A stretch of DNA of 64,000 nt, taken from assembly GCA_902729315.2 (NCBI GenBank), contig LR746273.1, positions 2,891,001 to 2,955,000 of the forward strand, given 5' to 3'. The stretch is from Spirodela intermedia (lineage: Eukaryota; Streptophyta; Magnoliopsida; Alismatales; Araceae). The translations under genes and the position numbers were made by a program. Below are positions 1-15,900 of this stretch, one piece after another (position 1 is the stretch's first letter; each line of letters opens with the position of its first letter). The notes under the pieces are model-generated. The model had not been told where the DNA came from, ran no database searches, and was given only the letters and a program-made list of their open reading frames with translations.

Positions 1-900
1 TTTCTCTGCTTTTTTCCTGGTTCACCTTCTTTCGTACTTTCGGTGTATTATCTGAGGTTTAAGCCAATTCAATGGGCATTCCTTGAAGAAAATAAGTTTT
101 TTGTTCATCAAAGTTGAGTGTGCTCGACATTGAGAAATCGTCTTTACCTGTTGCCACTCATAAAAATGGGATTAGTGTGATCTGATTTTATTCTAATATA
201 TATACCTCTGGTGGAACTTCAGCATACAACCGCACAAACATTTTATGCTTTTATTTATGTTCATTTTGATTCATGCACCGTTATTGGATGATTTTTTGTG
301 TTACCTGGATGAAAAAGGCATCCAGCCAACCTAGCTGGTTTTATTAGGTCTCATTCGCTTCTTCATTCCATTTGGCTGTTTGCCACTAATTTGCTACAAA
401 CCAAAAATTAATTGCTGCATGCTGGTAGCTCAGTGAGAACAATTCATTTCATGCAGTTCATAATGCGCTTTGACATCTGTGTGTGGGATCAAAATTGTCT
501 GCGGATGATGTAGCTACTAGAGATTGTATATCATTTTTTACGGGTTTTTTACCTGTTGCTAATTAACTTGATGTTAATATATGCGGATAGGTGCATGTGT
601 AAGTATTCAGAATTAGACTTTGCTGAAGTAGCTTGCATTGTCACCTATATAGGCAGTGGATTGTTGTCTTGATCGCTTTGGTCTTCTTAGAAACTATAGG
701 GTATTACGTTTAACTGATTTGAATATCTTATCTTGACTTAATTTGTGAAAAATACTGCTGCAAAACTTCACTCTGATTGTGTACAGTCCTTCGCTCTCTT
801 TGTCATGCCATGATGCTTAATGTTGAAGTGATGGTTTCCACTCATCAATATTCATGCCATAAATTTAACTGTGCTCCTTGGTTTTATTCTGTTTGTTTAG
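1..900 (+). other. Intron of EDD1 (3' portion)
   Basis: AT-rich sequence with no reading frame resembling GlyRS. It ends in a pyrimidine-rich tract and the acceptor TTTAG just before the exon at 901. The preceding exon must lie before the window. Nothing else is seen here. Confidence 0.7.
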
Positions 901-3900
901 GTTTTAGCTGAGGACTTGCCAGAGATTATTGGAAAGATATCATTTCCGAAGTCCATGCGCTGGAACTCTCAAGTAGATGCATTCTCATTTCGTTTCTTTT
1001 TTATAATTTCAGAGCTGTGATATTTAATGTTCATAGACAACTCAGTTTTTTATCCTTTCTGTTAGTGGTGAAAATAGGGTAGCTTTGTCATTTTGTCTCA
1101 TCTAATTATTTGCAAAATGTTGTTGCGTCCTTCGCCATTTTTTTAATATCCTTGTAGTGGTAGAAGGAAAGATAGTCTCTGAGTCCTGTTTGAATGTGAT
1201 TTTTGACAACATGAAGAAAAGAACGACGTCATGCATAGATTCAAGAAAGCAAGGGATGTGAGAAAACTGGTGTATTTCTCTGTAACTGGTTCTTGAAGAA
1301 AAAATTGCGAAATAAGTGAGATTCACATATGTCCAGTAGTCAGTTATTTTCTCTGACATCTCAAAGGAAAGAGAATCTTCGGATCTCTGTGTGAGAGTGT
1401 CTAGATTATTATGATGATTGTTTCCGTTCTTAGTTAATAGACAATCAGATCCGAAAACTTCATGTTTCCTTTTTGAGTGAACAAAGAGTACCGCAGGCCT
1501 GCAAAGTCAGCGATGTTCTTGTATTTTTTTTTCAAGATAGTGAGTCGTCTAAAAGTTAAATGCATTTCGATTGATAGTATGTAAGGCCCTATTCTCCAGA
1601 CACAGTTTGCTTAATTCAAAATGGTGTCATGTTCTTTGATCAAAGATGAACCAATCTCTGTTTATGGCATCTCACAAGATGCATGAACATTAACATATGT
1701 TGGGTAACTATTTGGTCCTCATGTCTGACGCCAAGTTCAGGCCAATAGAACCTGTTTCAAACAGGTTATAATTTTTTGATGGTTTTCTTAATCTTCATTT
1801 ATTTGTTATATGGCTGACATCACTGGCATCATTGTAACCTAGATTCAAACACATATTCAATTTTTACTTTCAGCTTATGTTTAGTCGGCCAATCCGCTGG
1901 ATTCTTGTACTTCATGGAAATGCAGTTGTTCCATTTTCGTTTGCAGGCCTCCCTAGGTAATTATGCTTTGGATTTCTAATCATTACCATTGTTTACTGGT
2001 CATGTCTATACAGTTGTAACTGCCAATAGTATTCTGGCTCTTAGATAAATGTATTTTGTTATTTTATTTCTTTCTAGATTCCTTTATTTGTATTTCAAAT
2101 CATCTTGCCATGTTTTCGATTTTAATCTATGCCAGAACTTGCTTTGTTCAAGTTCTTCCCTTAAATGAAGAGTGTTTTTGCTTTATCTCCTTGTAAATAC
2201 CTTACTTTGATTTAAGTTTGTCTTTTTTAGTGTTTTATATACCTTCTTCATATCATACATGCTCTTAGAAACAAGGGTCCTCCCCACTCAGTTAATGTAT
2301 CCTACTTGTGAGAGCGTTTCCCTCCATATAAATCTTCTCTCCCTCTCTCTTTCACTAATTCTCTCACCTTCTCACTCCTCCACTCTCTTTATTAGACTAA
2401 TTTTCTTAGATTTTCCTGTGTCCATCTCTAATGTTACTCCCCTTTACCCTCTCCCAATCATTCTCTGTCATGACTCCCCCACTTCTGCTCTTTGTTCCTC
2501 TCCATTTCTGTCTTTGGCTTTCCCACCACCTCTCCCTTTCACCTTTCCCTATTCCTGTTGTGGCATAAATTTTGGCTTAATCAAGTGGTGCAACAGAGCA
2601 CATCCATTTCCTTGTTTTGTTTTTCTTGTTCTGAAAGTGGAGGGATGGGAGAGTGGGAAGGACGGTTTGTAGGGGTTGACTTGAAGAATGAGATGAGTGG
2701 GGGATGGGGACTAATCAGAAGGGGAGAGACGTGAGGAGGAAAATTTTATGCCCTTAGCAGGAGAGGTAAAAGTTTGAGAGATGGAGATTAATGCGAAGAT
2801 CCTGAGGGATAGTGAAGAAAACAACCAGGAGAGGGGGCGGGAAGAGAGAGGGAGAAGAGAAACGGGGTTGAGGGGAAAGAACTGGAGAGAGGAAGGGCTC
2901 GGGATTTAATTCCTCAATGTTAATGGCCAGGAACTGGGGATCAACATGAAGAGTGGGAGGAATAGGACGGGGCCTATGAACTGGATAGGGAGGAGGAAAG
3001 CTGACGAGGGCAGGATGGAGGTATTATAATCAAATTTGAAAAAGTTAACTTAGTTGGACAGGTGGGGGCACATTTCTAAGGTTATATATGTTTTGGGGAG
3101 GTATAATTTTTATTGGAAATAAAGCTTGTAGATTGTGCGGAGTGTTCCCAAGTAGCTATAACCAAAATCTTTAAATGCTAGTTTATCTAATTGATGTGTG
3201 CTTTATGTTTTGATAGTGGAAAGATAACTTGTGGTCTCCGCAATTCACAGTCAGCAGCACTTGAGGTATAGCATTAGCCTTTTCTCATTTATTTTGATTA
3301 TAAGGAGACTAATGGCTTTATTTCTTTGCCGTCTTTAATCTGCCATTGGTGACGTCAATGCTGTTTTTCTTGTTGTCAATGATGCATCTAATTTGCAATT
3401 GCTGGAAAGAACTATGTTCCATATCCTTTTCTAACTGTACGCCGGTGGTTTGTGTATGATTTGAAATCATGGTTTCATGAATCTGGACTCTCAACCTTTC
3501 AGAAGGGGCACAATCAAATACCATTTTCTAATTGGCTTTCAGAGGATCTCGAGTGGAATTGGTAGGACAATCTGATCTGTCAGAAGCAGTCTAGTGGGAT
3601 GAGCACAATTCAGTGTTCGGCATACATTAATTTATATGCATTATACTGAAATATTTGGCTCCCTAATTCCTGACCATCCTTACTTTTTTGGAAAAGCATT
3701 TGAGTACGATGGGATGTTGGGATTGTAAATCATTGTCAAGAGACATTGTCACTTGGCATTGACACTAGGGAGGCAGTGCAAATAACTGGAGTCATAATTT
3801 TCCTTCAGTTTTCTTCTCTCTTCCTCTTTGCCATCTTCCATTGCCCTCAGTTGGGTATCTTGTTCTCGTTCTTCCTCTGATGCTGGCTAAAGAGCATTGG

Positions 3901-6900
3901 AAACTAGGTTATCCGACAATCCAAATCATGATAAATCTTTGGGTATAGATTCAATTTAAACTTGTCTCTTTCTTTTTCTGTTCTTGGGTGGCGGCTAAAA
4001 GATATGATGTGATTGGAAACTGGCTTACCCTAACTTCCGTATCATAGTCAGTCTTGGAGTATGAAATGCACATATGCGAGAAAAGTGCAAGAAATATATG
4101 CAGACATATTCTTAATATCAGTAGTAGAGCTACAGTTACGTATTCATTTGCAACAAAGTGCACGTCATGGAAATTTCTTGATAAGATGTTTGCTTATCTA
4201 GGTTATTAGCTTTAGGTTCACGATCTCCACTATAATCCTGCTCATCTCCCAAGAGCCAAAACCCGAGGGTACATTATTGCTTTAGAAAGTGGCTAGTTTG
4301 AAATACATGCTAGGAAAATTGATTACACATGAGTCCTGACATCAGCAAAGGAAGGGGTTGCAATGTATAGTTTGAGGGGGAAGGGACAAGTTTGTTAAGG
4401 TACCTGCACCTGAGGGTTCCTTTCGATGAGGCAATTGATTTAGATCTTTTTTTTTTTTTTTTAATTGATTTAGATCTTACACTAGATGATGATTGAGAAT
4501 AAAAAGATACTTGAGAGTTTCTAGGGGAGAGAGAGTATTGTGCGTATATAGTTGTTGAAGTGTCCTGGTGAGCATGTAAGAAATTTGAGAGTCATGCAAA
4601 TGATTTGACAACTATAGATGTAACATCCTTTCACTGAAGGATAAACTATTTTTTAACGTTGGCTAGGTGACAAGGTGACACAAAAGCCCAAGGCATTTAG
4701 GCTGTCTAAGTGAGTGGCCAATAATGGGCTTGGCCAGACCATATGAACTACAGCGGCAGGGTACTAGGGTTTGCGGAAGAAACTAATTTGATTGGAAACC
4801 ACGGGGTTATGTGTCATGTACCATCTAATGCATTGCTTGAACATTTGATGCTGGAAAGGGTATTTTTGGAAGCATATTGAAGTAGACATCATTTTCTAGT
4901 CTTCATTCCTTATCCTATTGTATCCATTATAATGCGCTTGTGGCATAACACAAGTATCATTCCACTGTTAATTCGGAGACATTGATAGCAACAATGGTAG
5001 CAGGAGTGATGCCAGGGGGAGGCACCCTTTCTGATTTTCTGAAAGTTTTCTTCAATTAGTCTGGGTTAGACTGACGACAATGATTCACAATGATATCAGT
5101 GTGAATAATCTTTGATCAGCCAACTTCAAGCTTGCTTGATGCAATGGAATGAGGATCTAATCAAATCGAACTACCTAAATACATGCTGTCTCAAAGTGGC
5201 TAGATTGGAAACCCCTGGTTTTAAGTTTCCATTAAGCTTTTCTTCTATTTTGTGCCATTCTCCTTGGCACTTTCCCCCCTTTCAATTTGTATTGTTGAAG
5301 GGACACATCAGCTATGGCCTACCCATTATCCGTTGGTAACACATAAAACGTGGTGGAAACATTTAAGAGCCAGACGTTTAGGTCGTGGCTTTAAGAAAAG
5401 GTTTTCTTGGTGAGATGTACCTTTGGCTAATGTCACTGTTGTGTATAATCGCTTGTAACTGTTGAAGGAATTTCTGCTGGAAGAAGAAAGAGTCAAATTA
5501 TGTGAGCTTTTGTTAGAAGGTTTCTTGTCATCTTACTTTGAAAGCATTATAAAAGCTGAAAAACTCTACTTAACCTAATTTATTATAGAAACTACCTAAG
5601 CTCTATTGATCTATTTTCATTGCACGTTCAAAAGATAAATTGCCTATTTAATTTCCAAGAAATAGTAGAAAAATATTATTTTTAATTAAATGCTTTATAT
5701 AATTTTTATCAGTAAAATTCCTGTTAAATACTTAAAATTTGGAATCCCAAAAAAAATTCTATTTAATTGATAAATTATAGACAACAAAATCTCTGTTGAA
5801 TTTTTCAACAGAGATTCCTAGTGCACTCTACAAAAATCAATTGAAGCAGTTGAACCCACCCCATTGGCGATGGTCCTACTCTAATTGTTGAAGGCCACAG
5901 ATTTGTTCAAAGATTCAGGATTGTTTTGAATTGTGTCATCCATCTTCTTTTCTATTTTTTGTATTTTGTTGTTCCAGTACTTCTGCCGATGGAAAAGAAG
6001 TGAATATGAGTACATTCGGTCAAAAATTTACAGCTTTGGCGATCACACTTAAATTATTTAAACTGTAAAATTCTGAAAGGACTCAGGATTTTCGTGATTT
6101 CCTATTCTTGATTTTCTTTTGTAACAGCATTGGTCTTCATTCTTGCCCGTTAGACGTGCTTATTTCAGATGGTTTTCGATATTCTTTTGCAGATAGAAAA
6201 TGCTGAGTCTTATATTGGTGTTATGGAGAAGACAGGGATCTTGACTAAAATTGAGGTAAGTTTGATTGTCTTTTGAGTTGCTTTTCTTATTGAAGTTTTC
6301 CTTCTTGCTGATATTATGCAAAAAGGACATCGTTTAAGCTGCTTTCCTGATGTTCTTTTTTTTAAATTTAATTTTGACCACGTGATCAGTGAAGAATGTG
6401 TTCAACTAATTCTATGGTGCGTCGATTCTACTTTTTGAAATCCCATCAAGAATTTCACATTGCTTTTTATCTTGTGTTCACATTGGTCTGGCGTTTTGTC
6501 ATTCTTTAGAAATTAATTCATGGTGTCCTATCTGCTTGGTTAATGGCAACATTTGTTCCTTTTGGACACAAAATTAGTGTGACAATAAGGGTAACATATG
6601 TTTGGAAATTCCACTCGTGTTAGTTCCAATAGTAGTCGTTGAAAGTTTTCAGGGAGATATCTTGGATAGCCATTATAAAACTGGAAATTAGTTTGAATCC
6701 TGAACTGCTAAAGTTGAAGTCTAATACTTCCTTATATGCTACGATGTAACAGGAGCGCAAGCACAAAATCCTGCAGCAATCTAGTTCCTTAGCAGATAGT
6801 GTTGGTGGGCAGCTTCTGTATGATGATAGCTTACTTGAAGAGGTAAGCATTCACTTTTAAAATTTCCCCTTATTTCATTGAGTGTGATAAACGACATTGT

Positions 6901-9900
6901 TAAATCTGATAATTTATTGTATGTAGGTTTCAAATCTTGTTGAAGCGCCAGCTCCTATACTTGGGCAGTTTGATGAATCATTTTTAGAGCTTCCCGAAGA
7001 AATATTAATTATGGTAAATGATTTGAGTTATCAACTAAATATTAATCTGCAGATTTGGTTTTGAACTGTGTTTTTATGTAGTATTTTAGGCCTCAGACCA
7101 TTTCCATATTAAAATGGCTTGGAGTTTCATTGGAAATACTTTACAACATCTATGACTAAATTCAAGAATCAACACCTACTGGAAGACGCATACGGTTGTG
7201 AAATTGACCGTTATGTTAAATCAGAGGCTTGAAAATCATTACATTCCTAATGGAAGATTTTGAGGACAAGATCTGCGTCCTGGAAGAAGCTTACCGAGGT
7301 AGTAGATGCCATGAGGACTACAAGTCTGGGAAAACCAGGGATTCACCCTAGTTTATCATAGATAAGTGTAAACTTTTTAATCAAAGCGGAATCTTGGATT
7401 ACTCAGGTCTCACTAGATCTGGATTGAGATCAGATTGACGATAGCATCTTATCTGGCAAAATAGATGGATTCGAATAAATTTTAACGAAAAGGATCCTAA
7501 TACAATTTTAAAGTATATGCATAAATAGATAAAATAAAAGAGTTTATTGGTACAAACAATTTTAATAGAGAACTACTATAGTGCAGCCCTTTCATAAAAG
7601 TCCTTGTTCTGCCCTGAACCTTGCCCATTTTGTAGGCGAGTGTTTGGTATTGGTCAGGTAGGTGGGTTAGAGTGCAGCCTGCTGTAGTGGTAGATTGTAG
7701 TGGATGGCATATTGTGGCAGCATGCAGTTTGGTTTTCAGAATTGGATTGCATCATTGTCTGTTAAGTGTCCCATTTGAATGGTAATCATATTAAGCAAAT
7801 GAATCAGTTTAGGATAGAACCTCATCTGATATATAATTCGAAAAAGACATTCTTGCAATGTTCCAGAGGAGTATTTTCAAGATGGATTGGATTCGTTTGA
7901 ATGTCTTCACTTCTGGCCTGTTGTGCTAACACAGGGTTTTGCACGTCGTCCCTTCATCAGGGGATGCACCATGTGTCTGGCTCTATGTGAAACTGATAAT
8001 CCAAGGAAACTATTTAAAATGGGGAGAGAAACAACAAGAAAATGAAAATCCACCTGTTAGGTAACACCAAGCATGTCAACTATTTTCTCTTCAAGTCTCC
8101 TGGTGTCAGCCTATGGTGCTCCACCCACCCTCTGTCATTTTCTTCCCACTTCCTGTTCCGTTCTCTTTTGGCAAGTTGTATATGCGGTTCTTCCGTCCTT
8201 CACCTGGACAGTAGTGTTCTGGCCAGAAATGGTCGATCAAAATGAGCCCACCTAATTCTTCTCCTCCTATCCTCGATTGACAGAGATGGGGTGTTGCTTA
8301 CCTCGATTCTCACTCGTCCTGTAGTGCCTCAAACAGTCCTGGAATCAGAGTGATCAATAAGAATCATGGGAGGGGGGGAGGATTTGAGGCACTAAAATTT
8401 GTTCAAACTTGGTTTGTTCCGATCCAAATCACCTCGTCTTGCTAAACGTGCTAGTAGTGGAACTACCAAGACTGGACAGGTTTTTGTGAACCACTCAGAG
8501 TAATCAGGAGGCTTCTTGATAAAGATATCATGCCATGTAAATACCATTTGACATCTGTTATCCCATCGATTGATACTTTAACAGCCAAACAAATTCAGGA
8601 CAGGGATGCGAAGAGTTCAAGAAATTTAGCTGTCATAAATAAAACATGTAGCTTGACCAAGGACCTTAGACTCAGATAATCAACCTGGATAAGATAGTTT
8701 TTGTAGCTCCTCATTTATTCTACTATCTCAACGTAGCACCCAGATCTATATACGTGATCCAATCATGTTCTGTTCAAAGAAGAATTAAACACAGGTTTCT
8801 AACAGGACAGGAATATCTCCTCTCAGAAAGAAAGGAAAAACAAGGGAACTGCCTGTTGCAAGTTGGGGTGTGGTGGCGAGTCATGGTAAGCAACAATCTT
8901 TGTGGTGGGATGAAACTAAAGCCATTTCACAATGGTAAGGTTCATACGTTAGTTGACTAAAACGGAAGGTTTTTTAAGAATCGATAATTATAAACAAAGA
9001 TCACCATTTTCTCCTCTCCCTTTTGGGGAGGAAATTTAAAACAGGATAGGAGCTGAAGTGGGTGTTTTCCCAGTTCATGAATATTGAACTGTATGTTTGC
9101 TGATATCAAACGAGCTTTCGTTCATCAAGTTTATGGATTTATACTGTCCTTAATGCTAGTGTTTCTTTCATATTGTTTGCTAAATCGTACTTGGACTTGA
9201 ATTCTTTCTAGAAAGATCTAAACACTTATTGATCATGGTTGACTGAAATCCTTTGCGAACATCAATTTGATTATTATGGACCACTATATTTATCCTAGCT
9301 TTCAATGGTTTTCTGCCCCATAATTTTATAGTTCTTCTAACGGTCATTGTATTACCTAACAGGTTATGCGCAAACACCAGAAATACTTCCCTATAACAGA
9401 TAAACTGACTGACAAACTTCTGCCATTCTTTATCTCAGTGAGGCCACTCTCTGCATATGAGACTTTCTTTTAATCTACACAATGTTTAAACTCTAAGATC
9501 ACTGGAAAGTTCTGTCTATGATTGGCTCATGGATTCTGTTTTCCAGGTAGCAAATGGCGCAGTTAATGTCAAAGTTGTGAAGAAAGGAAATGAAGCTGTA
9601 CTCAGGTTTGTTAACATCTGGTGTTCTTTTGCCAAATGCAAGGAGAGTATTGTAAACCAACACAAATGCCTCAAATGGTTGTTTCCAAAATAAATTCCTA
9701 CCATCATGGATTTCGGCTCTTTAAATTTATGATTTTCGCAGGGCATTTTCTATAAATGCCATATGATTTTCAAATTAGCAATTTTGCTTTCTTGTCTTAG
9801 TGCAGACGCTTTGCAAACTGAGTCTGTCTCACCATTTGGACCTACTGAATCGTAATCTGCAATGAGTGTATAGCGTCCATTTGAGGAGTTGGGACTGCTC

Positions 9901-12900
9901 TAGTCTCGAGCCAACTCAGCATAGATTCCCAACTTGTGACAGATGACATTTATCCAATAATATTATCTAAAGTGAGTTTGAGCAACGTCAAGTTGGCTTG
10001 GATCCTCTTTGAAAGGGTGTTGGCTCACTATTAAAGTTTTGATGCGCCTAAAGTTTTGATCCCCTTAAATCATTTTGTTGAGATTCTATTTTAATGGAAG
10101 GTATTTCACATTAAGGTTTCAAATAAAGAGTGTTTTTTGTTGGCATTGATTCAATGAAATTATGCCATATCCTAAAAGTTTTAGGTGTGTGACTAACAAA
10201 TTTGTACTATTTGTTGACCGATTTCAGTGGTTTATTTGGTACTGAATGGCTGGATCTAAATATGGTAAACATAAGCCTTTTTTATTTTAATTTTAACTTG
10301 AATCAATTCCGTTTTTCCGCTCCAAGACATACACATTTTGCCAACTTGGTGTCCCACTCGGAGGTCTTAAGGCTATAAAAAGGATTGGGTGATCTAGGTG
10401 GAGATTTAAAAAAGTTTAACTTCACAGGCCATGCCTTTAAAAGTTTATTTATGGATGTAACTCTGAAAAATATCTTTTTATGTAAAATGATCATTTCTAT
10501 TTGTTTGAAACCTGAATTGGCTTTTCAGAAGAATTGGCTAATTGGGCTGATCCAATCCTCTTATGAATTTGGTCAGATTCCATTGATCCAAGATCCTGTT
10601 ATATCTTCTTTAACAGTACATGTTTTGATGTTCAGTTAGTGTGATCAGAGAAAGGTTTTTCCACTGAAATTTAAACATGCTTTGGTGTTTGTTTTGGTTT
10701 GGGATGCTGTTGAATATTTGTGATTCACCTAAGACCGTTCACTATCCAGGATTTGAGTGCAGTATTCTTTCTTCCCCGTATTGAATGTATGCCCGCTTTG
10801 ACAGTTCTAAACTGGTTTTTATCTGTCCTCAAACTTGTACTATCAATCTGCATATGCAGAGCCCGATATGAGGATGCGAAATTTTTCTACAAATTGGACA
10901 CACAAAAAAGCCTTGCCGAATTTCGTACACATCTGAGTGGAATTCTCTTTCATGTAAGTAAATGTCCAGACAGCCTTCCAGGAACAATGCAGACTTGCTA
11001 TAGATTCAATGTGGCGATTGTGAACTGAACAGGAAAAACTTGGGACTATGTTAGACAAGATGACGCGTATCCAACGGACAGTCTCTAAGTTGAGCTTTGC
11101 TTTGGGTATGGGTGAGAGTCTTGTTCCAGTTGTTGAGGATGCTGCTGCATTGGCGATGTCAGATCTTGCTACTTCTATTGTTACGGAATTTACATCACTG
11201 GCTGGAACAATGGCTCGCCACTATGCTTTGAGAGATGGTTCTCCTGAGCAGGTATTATCTTAATTATGCAACCGTATACTTTTTTTTACTAACAATTTGC
11301 ATCTGCCTTATCTGTGTTATAAAATTTCTACCTCTCCCACGAAAATGTTGTGTTTAGGAATTTATGTCTAATAGAAGTCTTGGAGGTTTCCCGCTAGAGT
11401 CATGTATTGTCCAATATTTACCATAACCGTATGCCCCTGTTGATTCTTAAATGGTTTAAATTATGAGAATTAACATCCTGTTTGTGTACTCTGATATTTT
11501 TATTGATATCTTGCTATGGATTCTTCAATGGATCTCTAGAAAAAAAATCTAGTGCAGCAATCAGTAACTTGCAGGTTTTGTTACCTCAAATGAATCTTAA
11601 TCAATTCATATACAAGTGGCGACGAATAAAAGGTGCTAGAAAAACTATAATGCCTCTTATTTTCTATGAGTAGATTATAAATCGCACATTTTATTTTTTA
11701 AATTTGTAAAATTAGTTACTTAGGTGAAAAAGTATTTTTTACTATTCGTCATTTGCCACTAGTTTATCTATATTTTTGTCTCTATAAAATACGAATGAAA
11801 ATGCATTTTTTATGAAATCAGTTCCGATATGTGATTGGCTGTTGTCTCTCATACAAGTATACTTGTTGACTTTTCATGTCTTTCCCTGTTGAAGGTTGCA
11901 GAAGCCTTATATGAGATCACACTTCCCCGATTTTCTGGGGATGCCCTTCCGAAAACTGATGCGGGAATCATTTTGTCCATGGCTGACAGGTCCTTACTGA
12001 TCGTTTTTCTTCAATGAACTATGATTTATATATGAAATTCAAAGTATTGAATCTATTTGTAGTTCTTTCCTCTTTTTCTTGTCAGACCTTAATTCGAATC
12101 CCCAAAAACACGATCTGCCTGAGGGAAACTTAAATATAATAAAAAACCATGTGGCATATCTATTGTTCTATGGAAAATTATGTATTTTAAACTTTTCTAG
12201 ATTCTTTATCTACATACCTTTTTTCTAGATAAAAGTTGAATCATTTCTAGCTGTGAATTCTATGTCACAGAATATCAAAACAAAAGAACATATAAAGGCC
12301 CTGGTCTAACGGTGTTTTAGCAGGGCATTTATACTTACGCGATCAGCTATGTTTCAAGAAAGTTCTTTCACATCTTAATTCTCTGTATCGATATTTTTCA
12401 TCCTGTTTACCTTTGGTTATTTTCATTGACCTAATGACCGTTGATTTGGGAGACATTCTGGTCACATAGCGGGGATTCTTCCCGGTTCAGTTTTTTTATT
12501 TTATTTTGCCAATGACACGGCCTGACCAGTGGCTAAAAATAATAATGGGTCTGAGGATAGTCTAGCTTGTGCAGGTCTCTGATTTCCTTCCCATTTGAAA
12601 AGCACATTCTGATATCTTTGTTAGACTGAAAAGCACACACGGTCCACTCTCCTTTGTACATTCCACAGTACATTAACTTTTTTTAAATACCTCGATGACG
12701 TGATTAGATTCATTTCAGCACAAGTATTCATGTAGGTTCTCGTTACTTTCAAGAATGTTATTTCTCTAGGAGCGTGTCTTTGAAATTTTCTGTACATATT
12801 AGGCTTATGGTAGAAGTAACCATAGCGTTATCGAATTGGGTCTTCCAACTGAAACTCCCTCCAATGAGCCCTGATTCTACAGCATTCTTCCTCAGCAATT

Positions 12901-15900
12901 ATGTATTTAGCCTAAGAAAATGAAAGCCGCTGATTTAATTTGTCCGCATGGCTGTCCATTTCTGAGCATTCATATTACAGTTATCCTCGGTCAGCTTCTC
13001 TTGTTTTCCATTAGTGTTATTCTTGTCAAGTTGAGTTTTCCAATTTATTACAATAAATAGTCCTGCCGTTGCCTGTAAATGTACTAGACGTTAGCTTTCG
13101 TCTGTCTATGAAGGACAAACAGTGAACCACAAATATGCAATAAAGTATGACCCAAGCTTCCACATTGCTCGAAATGGAGTTAAATATACTGTCGGGAATT
13201 CAAGAGTTTTTTCTCTAAGTTTTTTGAAAACTCAAATCATATGTACTATTTGGACCGCTGCATGGGTAAATCTCTGTACAAATTTATGATATTTTTCTTT
13301 GGAGGAACCTAAAGCTAGTAGTAAATGCCTACTCTTTAATCATAATTTTATTTTCTTTTTCCGACCACCAATTCAAGAAGGATTCCATTTTTCATTGCTC
13401 TGTACAAATTTTTTACTCGACCATTTTTCATCATGCCTTCTTTTACTGTTTCGTCATGATATCTAAATATGGAATGATGCGATTGTTTCCTATGATATAT
13501 AGATTAGATAGTCTTGTCGGACTGTTTGGTGTTGGTTGCCAGCCCACATCCACCAATGATCCGTTTGGATTGCGAAGGATCTCATATGGCCTTGTAAGTT
13601 CACAATGATATCCTTTTAGTTTATTCAAAAGATGCCGATCCGTGGGTTGAATCTTTTTTACATGCACTGACAGGTCCAGATATCAGTGGAAAATAAGAAG
13701 AAGTTTGATCTAAGAAATGCTTTGGAGCTAGCTGCAAATGTCCAACCTGTCAATGTGGATTCGAGTACTTTAAATGACGTGCGAATTGAATTGATATCGG
13801 TTCATATTTTTAGGTTTTCATCTTCGTAGTATAAGACGATTGGATTTTTTCAGGTACATCAATTTGTTACCCGAAGATTGGAACAATTTTTGGTATGTAT
13901 CCCTGCAATGTCAAAATAAAGAATGCATCCAACTGATTGCTTACAATCTTCCTTCTAATTTTATCTCTTGACCCTCTTGGACTTGGTCTGTTTCTTCATT
14001 CTTGAGCATGGTTCTTATATGAGAAAAAAGCAGCCATAAGCACTCGAGAAATGGTCTTATAATATTTGTCTGAAATTATTTTTTGTAGTAAAGTCGTGTT
14101 TTCTCATTCAACATTTACATTTTCTGACAAAGTTTAAGATTAGTTTAAGCCTCTGGTTAAATTATTTGCATGGGCAACTCAGCAAGATCCTAGGGTGGAA
14201 CGACTAGTCTGAATTTTACCCTTTCTTCTACGTTAGCTGATCTGACTTTTTTCTGTTCTTTCCGTGTGCTAGGTTGATAAAGGGATAAGTCCTGAAATTG
14301 TTCGTTCAGTGCTTCTAGAGCGTGCAAATTGCCCATATCTAGCTGCAGAATCAGCATTCGAGGTGAAACATGTTTATAACTTTAATATTGTATGGTTCAC
14401 AGGTTTACAATCAAATACTTGTTTAAAAATCATCTGATCGTTTTACTACCAATTATATAGAAAAAATTGTCATCTCATTCGGCGAATATCATTTCCGTTA
14501 TGCCACTTTCTGCGGGGATGTTCATCTCCATCCAGCATTTATTTAAAATATAGCTGTAATATTGCTCTTCAATCCAGTATTTTTATGTCATGAAAACTCC
14601 TGAGGCCCTTTTTTTTCCCTCTCAAAACAGCAGGGCGGATTCATAAGTTTTAGTTCTGGCTAGCCTTGCACGACTCAATTGCTGGTTCTTATGCTGTTGA
14701 TGTATATTTCCAGATGGACATCCTATCCAGAGGTGACCTTTTGCCAAAAATTGTCGAAGCATATTCACGCCCAACCAGAATCATCCGAGGAAAGGACATC
14801 GATGCAGTTCTTGAGGTAACACAAGTTGCTACCTACAGTAACAATTTGTCTGAGTGACGAGGTTCGGTCCATTAAAAACCATATGGAGAGGCAATCTGAT
14901 ATAATTCACTGGTAAATTAGATCGTATTTTCAGCTGCTGATTTCCCTATATAGTTCTCATTTAGTATACACAGATGTGACGGATTACCCTTTTTGGTGTA
15001 TCACGGATCAGCTGCTTTGCAGTTGTCCCTATCTTTTTTATTTTAGCCTTTGTTACCCAAGGGCAGTAGAGTGTCAATTGAGGAAAGGACTTTTCCTTAA
15101 CTATGCTCGTGGATATTTCATTTCCCTACATACCCTACCCTTTCTACCCTCTTCTAGCTAGCCACATCGTTTCTTGCTGAACTAAATCCCCCTGGATCAT
15201 ATCCTGTTCTTCTTTTTCTGGCATACATAGGTCGATGATGCTGCCTTCGAGACGGAAGAGGAAAGAGCATTGTGGGATGCTTACTTGGTGGTAAAAACCA
15301 AAACACACCCGGGTACGCTTCATATAAACCAACCCCCCTCCCCAATATAATCTTCGGCCATGTCCTGATTTAGTAAGGCACTGCCACTTCATATTTCCCG
15401 GTGTCGTTAAACATTGGCTACAAAGTCTGCCTGTGTCGGGGGTCCCGGGATCCTTCACTCACACCCTCTGTCGATCCCCCAGGAGTCGACATCCATTCTT
15501 TTGTCGAGGCATCATCTGAATTGGTTCAGCCACTTGAGAACTTCTTCAACAACGTCTTCGTCATGGTGGTAAGTGTTCGCGCGTTTCTCGCCATTTTTAG
15601 TAACGTCTTCATTTGGCACTGGTAGGAGAGGCTCACCCAGTTCTTATGCCAAGCGATTGAAACCTACTGTTGGGCAGTAATAAATATATAGTTGACCTGC
15701 ATTGAGTCCATTCCACGTGAAAAAAAAGGCATTCTTGAAGCTGCCATGTTCTTGGGTTGATGGACCTGGGCCTGGGTATTTTTAACTGCCGATTTAGTTC
15801 CTGAGAGAACTGCTTATTGATCGGAGGTGGTACAGGAAAAAAAATGTTTAAAACCCTAGAATGCTTGGTTTGATCTTGGGTTCTTTAAAAAAATGTTTAA

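Noticed and set aside
2259-2734. Ser/Leu-rich 137- and 80-codon ORFs
   Set aside because: They lie in a pyrimidine-rich stretch inside an EDD1 intron and show no family features.
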